Origin: Gambelia wislizenii
Lineage: Eukaryota > Chordata > Lepidosauria > Squamata > Crotaphytidae
Length of the DNA: 64,000 nucleotides
Direction of reading: 5' to 3'
Assembly: GCA_030847615.1 (NCBI GenBank)
Contig: JAUMIR010000002.1
Location: 111,360,309-111,424,308, forward strand
The notes under the pieces were generated by a model. That model saw only the letters and a list, made by a program, of their open reading frames with translations, was not told where the DNA came from and did not search any database. Both the position numbers and the translations under genes were made by a program. Positions 35,201 to 47,200 of this stretch are shown piece after piece (position 1 is the stretch's first letter; each line of letters starts with the position of its first letter).

Positions 35201-38200
35201 AAGAATCTGTTTGTGATGAACAAACTGTAGGCCTTGCAGAATTCCACAAGTTGTTCTCCTGCTTGCTTTCTTCATCCTAGGCCAAATTTTCCTACTATCT
35301 TTGATTCTGCTTTGCTCTCTACTTTTGTGTTCCAATTTCATATGATTAACACAAAGTCCTGTTTTGGTGTGTTATCAATTTATTCCCGAATTCCAGCATA
35401 GAAGCTTTCAGTTTCTTCTTCTTTTGCCTCTGTGGTTGGTGCATAGGCTTGGATTATGCTTATATTGATGGATTTTCCCTGAAGTCTTATTGACATGATT
35501 TGGTCAGACTTTGTGTTATATTCTTTGACTGATTTTTCTATAACCTTTCTCACTATAAATGTCCCCTCCATTCCTTCCTATCTTTTCATTTCCAGGCACT
35601 TATACTTGGGACATATTTTTACCTGAGAATAAAGTCTTGATTTTAAAAGTCAAAGGGCCATACAGACTTCTGTATACTTGCCAGTTCTATGAAAGGAACC
35701 TATGTTGCTATGTTGCTTAAAATAAAACACACACACACACACACACAAAACACCCAAAGCAGTATATGTGCTCTTCAAGACTAGTACAAAGAAACGAGAG
35801 CTCTGACAACATAGTCTACTGGTTGGTGTCTCATCCTATTGCTTCCAGATCCAAACTGGTTTTAGTTCCAGTAAAGGCTGTAGGCATTGTTGGCACCTTT
35901 ACCAATCATCATTCATCACTCATGAAACTGTAGGCAACTTGGCCAATCAGCATACAAATCTCTTATGTGCCTTTTGCACTGAGCCCTGGTTTCTTTTTCT
36001 TTCTTTCTTTTCTTTTAAAGAAACAGTGTTCTGAAAATCTTGATAAAACTGTAATGAATGTCTGTTTTCCCCACACCACTCCCAGGCACCAAGGAGGAGG
36101 GATGGTCAAGGAACAAAATATGAACCACAAGTATTGAACTATACAGTTCCTTCGATGTAGAACCCAAGCAGAGTAAATGTTACTGTTGACTGCTATATTT
36201 GTTCTCTGGTTTGTTTTTGTTGTTTTTTAAATTCAGGATACATCACAACCAAAGAAAAAATTCCAAGGACTGTATGGTTCGTTATTTGCAATAAATGTAG
36301 GGGGGGGAATCAAGTTCCATCTTCATCTATCCTCTGTGAATGGTTCCTTCCCCTGCTGCATAGTCAGGCCAACTCTAGAGTCAACAAGGGGGAAGTTCAC
36401 ATTAGCCCCCTGTATTATTTTTCCCAGACAACTTTGCCTGTGATGTTATTCTTTTTTATTGGTTGTTTATCCAAGTAATGAAGCACTCTGGGAAGTTCAG
36501 AATTATGTGATCTTCAACAAGTATTACTTAACACTTTATAACATAGAGAAAATAACTGAATAACAATGAGCATTTCTCATAGGTTTTGTGGGTCTTCCTG
36601 GTCCTCCTTCAAGGAGACACATGAACATGAATGGCTATCACTTCACAATGGTGAATGGTGATTCCTCTGGAAGAAGAGTTACTTCACTCGTCTCACCCTT
36701 TATACAATGTATGCTATTCTATGATATGTCTTGTTCTTTATTTTAATGGCTTTTCAGAGAGAGACAAAAAGTGCACACCCACAAAACATGTCCAGACCCC
36801 CCCCCCCGCCACTCCTCATCAAGAAAGCGGTATTCTAAACCCTTATCTATTTTAGAGAAAATATATCTTATTTGGATTTGGTAAAATTCATATTCTCAGA
36901 TTAGATGTGAAAGCACCATTCCATGTTTGCTTTTTACTCTTCTGAGATCAACTTCACATTTTATTTCAAAAGAATACAGGGTGAGCCATTGTGGTGGTGG
37001 TGTTTACAGTGTGGAGCCAGGATTTGGGATTCCAGGTCTTCACTGTGCAAGGAATCTCACTTGTTAGCCTTGAACTTAGCACTATCTCTCAGCCTGACCT
37101 ATTTCATAGGGCGATTGTTGTGTGGATAAAGTGGGAAAGCCATGCCTGATACCTTGAACTCCTTGGAGGAAAGGTGGAATACAATTGTAACTGATAAACA
37201 AACAAAAAAAATGTGGTTGGCTAGGTCAGTCAGCTGCTGGGCCTGGTGTACCCTCCACTCCACCCATCTCAAGGAAGTATGAAGTGATACTGGCCAGAAA
37301 CAGGCTTACCATCTAAGGTTTGTAGATGATGCAATATACAATATCACTGTGTGGTAAATCAACCCCCCCCCACATTAATGGTTTCCCCCCATTTCTCACT
37401 GGAAACAAGAGGAAGGATCCTTGACATGATAAAATGGGGCCAAACTTCATGTGATGATGAATGTGTTAAAATAAAGTATGTCAGAGTTTAAAATATCCTA
37501 ATAAGAGGCATAGGGGTTGGGGGCTAGAAAAACACTGCCTCAAATAAACCTACCTTTACCTAAACTTTTTTTTTAAAAAAATCCAATATATATTCGAATG
37601 ATGCATTTAACATCATGTGTAGCCTGTCCCACATAATCCAAGCACAGAATTGCAAAGGTACATCTATAAATTGCCACCTTAGCATTCTTTTCAAACTTTC
37701 TGCAAGCATAGCAACAATTTTCACAATATTAACTCTTAGAAATTTAAGAGAATACTCTGTATAGCCTGTATATGTTACTTGTGCCAAATATTTAGGTTAG
37801 TAGATGTTGATGCTCTGAAATAAGTAGGAAGAGATCTGGTTGTATGTAAAATGTTTTTTCCCTTCCTCCCCCACCCCCAGTCAGTTCAGCATATCCACAT
37901 TTCATCTTGCAACTGCCTAGTGAAAATGATACCATTTGCTTAATCATCAATGGACAGCCAGAAACACCCATAAACTTGTTATCTGATCCAGACAAAGGTA
38001 TGTTTGAGGAGCTTTCCATCTCCTCTTCTTTTATTATGGAATTCATCCTCAACAGTCTAGGGGGTCGTTTACACAGCAAAAATAATCCTCAAAGAATTCG
38101 CCTAGAATTCTTATAGTTCCCACGTGTTCCGCATCTGCATCGCCCTTTTCGGAAGGAGGGGGTCTAAAACACCCGTAAGTGGCGCACTTAATGACATCGC

Positions 38201-41200
38201 TGATTTTCCGCCTTTTTTATAAAAGTGCCGCAAGTTTGCGCATTATCGCATTTGGGAACTGTCCACCATTTTTAAATTCGCGATGTTTAAAATTAGGGAT
38301 GTGGGAGGTTTTCTATAGTGACGCCACATAAACCCGCCTACACATCCGGCTTTCCTATCAGCTTTGAAGCTTCCCTGTAAACATCTATCATTTTCCTAAT
38401 GGAGTCAGTTCAGAAAACAAAGAAGGGGGGCAGGGGAATAGCTTGGAGTCATGCTGAAACTCTTGATTTACTGGATCTTTGGGGGGGAAGAGAAAGTACA
38501 GGAGCAGCTACATCTATGTCACCAAAATATCAATGTCTTTGAAAAAATAGCCGCAGAAATGCACTGTGTAATAACGCTGCCCACATTCAAGGCAGCTGAT
38601 TAAGGATGTTGAATGCGGTGATAATATTCTTAAACACAGAACACATACCCAAGTACTCTGTCAAAGTTTTTTGTTCTTTACAGATTCTTTTGATTTTTCT
38701 AATAAGGATTCTTCTTTGGTAAGAACGACACTTCTCAGAGAATGAAACCATTGTAGAAAGCACTCTAATAGCCAAATACAAGCAGGAAATGAGCGTAGCT
38801 AAAACCTCAATGGCTGCAACAATGTACTTGCCACCATTGAAGAGAACAAAGACCATAATAGATGATGAGATGCCCAATCAGAAGCCCAGGAGGGGGGAAG
38901 TGGATGACCAATGGGAGTACAGGTGGCGGGAATTCCTGAAGGAAGTATGTCTAGAACGAATGACGTACTTCGTTGATTCACAGGTAGTGTTGTCAAAATA
39001 TGCGGAATATCGACGTTGTGGGAACTGAAATATTCCGATGTGTAGAAATTCGCACATTAATATAATCCACATTATAAGCACATCGGAACTACATCATGGA
39101 ATTAAACAGGATCCGAAATTTAGCCGTGGGAACTCCGTGATGCAAAATCGAAAGTGCACTAATGCGATACTTTGCGCAACAAAAGTTGCCATGGAACCGA
39201 TCCCTAGGAAACAGTTTTTGGAGATGCCCCTGTTCACACCTCTTATGAAATTATTTCCATGGTTAGAATCTGAATCTTGAAAGTTTAGTCTTGCTAAATC
39301 ATTTTCCCACTTTGAATTCATGTTAGTTTGTAAGATGTGTTCAAATGCTAATATTACCAATGTGTTTGGCTTGACTGCTCAGAATATTTGAATCTGGATG
39401 CTGCTTTTGCTCTTCTTCTAGCCATAGCATGCTTTTATAAATGATTATTTTTTTAAAAAAAATCAGAAGGAACACATAGTTATCCTTATTCTGTTCCTGG
39501 TGTGGCTTTGTTTCTGGAATTTCAGGAATTCAGGTGACTGGCAAGCTTGGGAGAAGAAAACAATTTGTACAGTTTGAAATAGTCTATCAGAAGTCTAATA
39601 TGCGAATCAACATCTCAGAAGAAGAAATTGTTGTGAATCTAAATGGGAATGCAACCATGCTTCCATGGACAACCAGTGTATCTTTCACAGCTCAGGGGTA
39701 AGAATTACTCTTCCTTTTGCAAATAGTTTGGCTGACTTTCAGTTTATATAAATTGAAAGTTTGGTATTGACTCATATTTACACATCTATTTATATTTCTA
39801 TTATATATCGCTTACATAGTTCTCTCTCTCTTTCTCTCATTATTATAATTATTTAATTATTATAATTTTATAATCTATATATATAGAGTATGCTTTCTCT
39901 ATAACGTATATTAGATTATATAATAGGTTATATAAACAAACTAGAGAGCCAGCCTGGTGTAGTTGTTTGAGCATTGAACTAAGGAGATTATCAGATGCTT
40001 GAAAAGGCCCCAAAAGAGTTTGCAAGAATGACATTACTGTACCAGGAACAGGTCCTGGTACCACACGACATCTCCTCCTTGTGTGCTTGTCACTAATGAA
40101 AAATTACGCCTTTTTCATCATGTCAGCATGGAGGGAGGACCGATCAAGCATGCCAGGATGATGACATGTGCAATACCGGAACCCGTTCCAAGTGCAGTGA
40201 CGTTGTTCTTGCAAGCTCCTTTGGGGCTTTTTTCCAAGCATCTGATAATCTTCTATGACTCTGGGGACCTGGGTTTGAATCCCTGTTCAGCTGTGGGAAC
40301 CCAATGGCTTACCTTGGGCAAATCATACTCTCTCGGTCTCAGAGGAAGGCAAAGGCAACCCCCTTCTGAACAAATTCTGCCCAAAAACCCACCCATGATA
40401 GGTTTGCCTTAGGGTCCCTATAAGTTGGAAATGACTTGAAGGCACACAACAACAACAGCAATAAACAATCTATTTATATAACTCTGTCTATGTATTCCAA
40501 GTCATCCGTATTCAGATCCTTTTTCAGGGGACAAAATATATTTTTCAATCAACCAATTTAAAGGGAGCATGTGAAACTTTGTATATTTATTGTTGGCTGC
40601 AGAATTACACTTGGGGCTTGGAGGGGGTCACCTCTCTGTATTTCATGAAAGTATGGCAGGTTCACAAACTCTGGGGGCACTTCAGGCAGAAGGTGTCTTT
40701 TTCTAAGGGTTCCCTACCTAATGTCCTACCTCCATTCCCCAGATTAGGGGTATGCTTCAGAATCAGATGATTTGAAATCTAGGCTGAAATCAGTCTGGTT
40801 TGGATGGATTTAGCAGTTGTCCAAAGCAAAATGAGATTCAGGCCAAATCCACACTACACAAATAATCCAGTTTGAAACTTGATTATTTGTCATTGTTTCT
40901 TCCTATAGAATCCTGAGATGTATAGTTTTATAAGGTCTTTAACCTTCTCTGCCAAAGTGTGCTGGTGCCTCACCAAACTACAAATCCCAGGATTCCATAG
41001 GAAGGAGCCATGGTAAAGAACACCGTTTCAAACTGGATTATTTGTGTAGTGTGAATTTGGCCTAAGATCCAAATATGAATACTTCTAAAGAGTTGGTAGC
41101 AACACAGAAACACAGACTATGAGCTGTATCCAGCCCTGGATTTTTGCTTACACAATAGTGAAATCTCACATAAAGGGGCACGGTCTCCCATTCCTGGCTT

Positions 41201-44200
41201 CAAGCCTTTTTGAACAGCCCAGAAATCTGCTCCAGGGAAAGCATTTTTTAAAAAACCCTAGAGCAGCTTTTCAGTCCAGAAAGCTGCTGAAGCAGGGGCC
41301 AAATATCCTGATGCCACTACAAGCATTGCCTTGGCTTTAGGGAAATATATCTCCGAAAACTGATACATTTCTCCCCAAGCTGTTTTTACGAAGAACATAC
41401 CAAAGTGGGGAGAGAGGAATGAAAGAGCACCGTCTGTAAATTTGTAAAGACTATCAGCTCTAGCTTCTAATTATAGTGAATGATTTTACTAGGACGTTAG
41501 TTACACAACAGTTTTTATCACAGGGAGAAACAGGATTTCCTGCTCCTGAGTTCATCCCTTGTTGTTTAGATGATTTTTCCCTGGGTGAACAATATCCCGG
41601 GACTGTTGTTTACATAACAACCTTTTCCATGACAAAAGCAAGATCCCGAGATATAGGAGATTTTCAGACTGCACCGTTATAGTCGAACGCTTTCATGTCT
41701 ACGCACAATCCTAAATATATACCGGACTGACTATGTGACGAATGTTGCTGTCCTTGAGCAAGCAGGGATCACCAGCATAGAGGCCATGATATTGAGAACA
41801 CAGCTGTGCTGGGCAGGGCACATTTCTAGGATGGAGGACCATCGCCTCCCAAAAATAGTACTCTACGGTGAACTCGCCACAGGTCAGCGTAAGAGGGGCA
41901 CTCCAAAAAAACAATACAAGGACTCCATGAAACAACATCTCAGGCTTGGCCAAATTGATCACCCACAATGGTCCGCCCTGGCCTCACATGGAGATGCACT
42001 ATCCACAATGCTGCAGCCTTATTTGAGAACTCATGCCAAACAAGTCTTGAAGAGAAACAACACAGAAAGAATCACAACCCAGAAATATCACCCAAGGAGA
42101 CCTTCTGCTATGCTTTCTGCAATTGGACTTGTTCATCTCGGATTGGCCTTTTTAGTCATCAGCATGCTTGCAGAAAGCGTGGGATGAGTCCTTCCTGAAT
42201 CTTCGTTTGCGAAGAAAAGCCAGAGAGAGATTCCACTTTAACTGCTCTGGCTGCCTCCTGTGGAATTCTGGGGTTTGTAGTTTAGTGAGGCCTAAGATCT
42301 CTCTGGCTGAGAGTTGTAAATGCCCCTCCCTAAACTGCAAATCCCAGGATTCAAGAGGAGGCAGCCATAGCAAATAAAGTGGAATAGTAACACTATAACA
42401 GTGTTGTCTGAAAATCTCCATAGTATCCCGTGGGTTTGTTGTTGTTGTTGTTGTTGTTTACATGGGAAAAGGTTCTTGGATTATTATTTTTAGCTGTCAG
42501 TCAAGGATGCGATTACTCGTTTTTTTCACAACCTCGGTTACGTATTTCCTGTGGAGTTTCCCACCACGAGCGATGCTATTGGGTGCCACAAATATTTGCT
42601 CAAGTTTCAGCATTGGTCAGAGAAGGAAGTTGAAGGCAACCCCCTCTGAAAAATCCCTGTTTAAAAAAAAATCCCCTGATAGGCTTGCCTTAAGGTCTCT
42701 AGCTCCGTTTAAATGGCTGTAAATCCACAGAGGTTACTGCAACATAAAATGTCTTTGTCTTTAAGAACCCACAAGAATCACTCTTGAAAACTAGAAGCTG
42801 TAGGCTATATTTCAGAAGAAGGAACTTCTAAAGCCACCTAGGCAGCTTGAAGGCACACACACACATGCCTGCTTTGCTTTCAGCTGAGAGGGAAGAGAGT
42901 GGCTTGCAATCTACTGAAGGACACACACAAACACACACACACACACATCTGCATGTGCCTAGAGGGAAGATCAGGAGGGGAAAAGAAGCAAGTGGTTCGC
43001 AGTGAGAGAATCCATTTTAAAAATACATGTCCCTTTGAAAGGAAAATTGATGGCACAGGCGAACAGGGAGCTTCAAGCTTGGCAGTAAGAGAATCCATTT
43101 TAAAACAAAAGCCTCCATGCAGGGGATGGGGAGGGTGACTGACCCCTCCTTCTCATAACTCTGAGCCCGCCCCTGGCCATCTCGATTTCCAGCCATCACC
43201 TACTCCCAAGATAATTTGTCCCGAGCTGTTCACATATCCGATTTTCTGCAACCTCCCGTGACTTTTTTAAAAACATAGGACAAGCCGCGGGACGGAAAGT
43301 CATGCAGGTTGAGGGATAAAAGGTGCCCCCCTTCCGAAAAGCTCAAGACTGCAATGCAGGATGTGTGAACTACCAGAGATCGACACAAATTCATCTCACT
43401 ACATTTTCATCATGTAAACGGCACCCAGAACTTTTTACTAGGGACTTTATCATACCACCCTCCTTTTCTGTTCTTTTGCCAGCATAATTTGTGATGTTTT
43501 CATGCCAGCAAAAGAACCCTTTTTACCACACTTACCTTCTATCCTGTCCAAAGGCTTCCCTGGCAATGACGGAGGAGTGAATGGAGCTCCATTCACTTCC
43601 TGCAATGAAATTCCACGTATTCTCATGAGAAGACATGAGCGCAAGAAATTCAAAAACAAAAACAACACACAAAAAGTTAAAAGCACAGAAACACACTTTA
43701 AAAGTCCCAAGTACACAGGGGGGGGGGGTTCGTAAAAAGAGTGTCCCCTACCTGGATGTCACAATCTCACCTGGAAGTGTTCTGGCCAGACCAGCCATTG
43801 AAACTGTATTCATGTGGGGTGGGGAAAGGTGCATGGATTCAAATGCTGGCAATACTGGCAAAAAAGCACCACGGGGTATCAGTTGAGAGCCTGGCCCATC
43901 AATAAAATAGATCCACTTATGGACTTTACATGGTCGTGAAAGGACAACATTGTCTGGTCTGGGCACCCTTTCGTGATCATTAGGTGTCATTATGAAACCG
44001 TATTTGCATGGTCTGATAAAGTCCTAGGGCCCTCTGGGGGAGGGATACTGATACTGAAGTTAGCCAGACTTCAGAGCTTTCTCCCCTAGTTTTGTTTCCC
44101 CAGAACATGATTTCTAGAACTGTTTTTGGTAATCTTGGGACCTGGGTGGAGAGTAGTATTGGGTGCTTGCTTGGAAGATGTGGTATGTTGGCATCATTTG

Positions 44201-47200
44201 ACTTCTGCTACTGTGTGAGCCACATCCATCATCCACTTGCATCCTATTACATTTTCTGTTCCAGGTGACCAGAAAACAAACAAGAATTGCTTCCCATTCA
44301 TCATAGCTCCCTAGTTCTTGCGCCCATTTTTCCTAATATTTGCAGGCTTAAAGCCTTTTATTTATTTTTATTAAAATATAGTAATCAATTAAAAACTTAT
44401 ACATTGACTTTAAAAGTCTCCTAATTGTGTGGGATGTTTTTTTAAAAAATAGGTGTTATTACAATAATTTATAAAAATTGCAGCTGGCAAGCACAATCTT
44501 AAAAGAGATGCTCTTCCTGTTTTATTATAGTCATTGCTTCTTCTGTAATGCCTACTAGGATATGTATGTGTATCATTCAAAAAGAAAGCCTACTTTTCAT
44601 TCCAGAACTATTGTTTGTACTGATGCACAGATTGAATTGTTAAATTCACTGATTAATTAATTATCATTCATAATAATGTGATTAAAATAACTAAAAGTGA
44701 GTTGCAGCTCTGCTTTTTAGATCACATGCATGTGGATAGTGCCAGCTGTATAGTTTTGTACAGAACCCAGGCGTTTTAGGTACTGTATAAAATGTTATTT
44801 TTATTTTCATAGGCTGAACATTACAGTTGAAGAAGAAAAGAGTCTTTTATTATCAGGAGCGGACAACATTACAATAAAAATATCCATTCTGAAGTTTCTC
44901 AAAAATTTACTTGGACTATACATCATTGATGGCAATTTTTCTAAACAAGTCACTGGACTTCTTGGTATGTCATAGATTAGAAAAGTGATATGTGCGTGGC
45001 ATTTACGTGCTGTCTGAAAACCATGTTTCCAGGGAAGATTACAAGAAAAAACAAACCTCAAATTCAAAATACAGTTCTCCCTTCATATTCGCTGGGGTTT
45101 AGTTCCAGGACCCCCTGTGGATACCAAAATCCGTGAATACTCAAGTCCCATTCTATGCAATGGCATAGCAAAATAGTGTCCCTTATATAAGATGGCAAAA
45201 TCAAGGTTTGCTTTTTGGATTATTGTTTTTTTAAGAATATTTTCAAACTGTGAATACTAAAATCCATGGATACCAAATCCATGGATATGGAGGGACAACT
45301 GTATACAACTGGTCAACTCTAGTCATATTACAAGAAGCATTAAAGAGTGCCCAAGACAAAAAGATTTGAGCTGGAGCAGATTAAAAGGCTTGGGAAAATA
45401 ACAAGGTTATAACTTGGTGCTTACCTTATTGACATTTTGGTGCTTTGGTGCTTTGGTGCTCAAGCTTTCCTTGAGAAGATATTTCATAGTGGGATGCAAG
45501 TCCTGAAAATTCTCCACCCCATCACCACGTGTCAAAACCCATTTAGGGATAGCACCCAAAAGAGGACCTTAGAAGTGGATGTTAAGTTCTGGGCACATAT
45601 ATTTGAAGACAAGTGTCCCTTTGGGTACTCTAGTCAAAAGCCATGGTCAAAACCAGCATTTTGAATCAGACTGCAGTTGCAACATGTCTAGAGGTCCCTG
45701 GGGCATTGGTAGATAACTGAAGCCAGTGTGTGTTTGTTTAGGTAGAGTTGTAGCTGGTGCACCAGCCTAAATTGATAAAAGGTACAATAAAAGTGAAACA
45801 TACACTGTGCTTCCAGTGACAAAGCTGGATCAAAGAGCATCACCAAACTGTTCCGACTCTTTAGAAGGAATGCAACTCCACACACGCACACACACGCACA
45901 CACACACACACACACACACAGACAGTCTAAAAACCATTCACTGGGGCAGAAAAATCACCTAATAACAATGTTTCAGTTTTCTCCACATTAAGCATGAATC
46001 CCATCTTTTACTGAGCCCAAGCACTGATTTAGCATCCCATCAATGTATTTGGTATCAAGGAGAAATATGTCTGGGTGTCATCTATGTATTGATGACACCT
46101 GACTCTAAACTTAATTCAGCATTTTGCTATCAGTATTAAGCACAGAAGATAAAAGTCAGATTCTATTGAGTCCCAAAACATATAGAACCATAGAGTTGGA
46201 AGTGCCCACAAGGACCATCCAATCCAACCCTCTGCCATGCAGGAAAGCAAACCAGCCTCTGTTTAAAAACCTCCACCAAACTCCAAGGCAGTGGATTCCA
46301 CTGATGAACAGTTCGTAAAGTCAGGAAGTTCTCCCTAATGTTTAGGTGGATTTTCTTTTCCTGTAGTTTGAATCCATTGCTCTGCATCCTAGTCTCTGGA
46401 GCAGCAGAAAACAAGCTTTCTCCTTCTTCAAGTGTATGTGCATATATGCCAAGGAATTAACAGACAAATGATAACCTCCAGCACAGCCTTCTGGAACAGT
46501 CCAAGGCTTGCAATTTCTAGCTAAGACAACTGATCTAGAAAGATGCCAAACTTACTGATATGGAAAGAAGTTTGATGGGTCAAGAAAAATCAGCAGAATT
46601 GCACTCCCCCATCTTTTACCCTACCAAAGCAAGAAAGGAGTGTCTGTAATTTATGATGAACTTTTTCTCAGTTTTTTCATATATTGGTTCATAAAAGTAT
46701 AGGTCTGGCTAGCATTAATTATTAGCTTTTGAAGATAAGCTTTTGGAGAACTAAAGTGAATCATCTTTTCACGCTGCATACTTTAATATCCTTGAATAAA
46801 TACCTCCAACATAAAGTCTGGGTATAGTTTACATTGAAACTTTGTAACTGCTAGAGCCATTGTGAGCGTTAAAATTTGGCCTGTTGATGACAGTCCTCTT
46901 TATAAAAATGTATTGCTCAGACTACATTGCACTAGCAACCCATACAGCCTTTAGGTAGTCCCACAAGAGTCCAGGGCACTCTGGAGAACTGAAGGTGCTG
47001 GGCACGAGCGCAGCTTCCTCTGTGGCACACTCAAGCTCTTTGGCAAGTTAATGAGAGAGAAATAAAAGTGCACACTGCCTGGTGAGGTAAAGAAAGTGAG
47101 CACAGAAGAGAGCAAGAAGGGAAGAAGTAAAAGGAAAGGGAGGTGGGGAACACTGAGAAAGGAAGGTTGGGAAGAGGGGGGCGTGGCAGCAAAATGGGAG

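Larger units (their letters stand above)
30945..35600 (-). mobile_element. RTE/BovB-like LINE, antisense, broken by at least five insertions
   Basis: Pieces at about 30945-31400, 32067-32174, 32740-33594, 33946-34279 and 34874-35600 run in order from the 3' end to the 5' end of one minus-strand LINE. Endonuclease motif [20 protein letters not shown] lies at about 35480-35400. The RT entry [12 protein letters not shown] and [10 protein letters not shown] lie at about 33450-33330. These are characteristic of RTE/BovB. The coding frame is heavily decayed. The gaps are filled by LINE 3' fragments and two TIR elements. Confidence 0.8.

Noticed and set aside
36237..36265. Possible extra ITIH4 exon after TTTTTAAATTCAG, reading [12 protein letters not shown] before GTATGG
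   Set aside because: It would end in phase 0, which cannot join exon 18 in phase 1, and the peptide has no convincing match in ITIH4.
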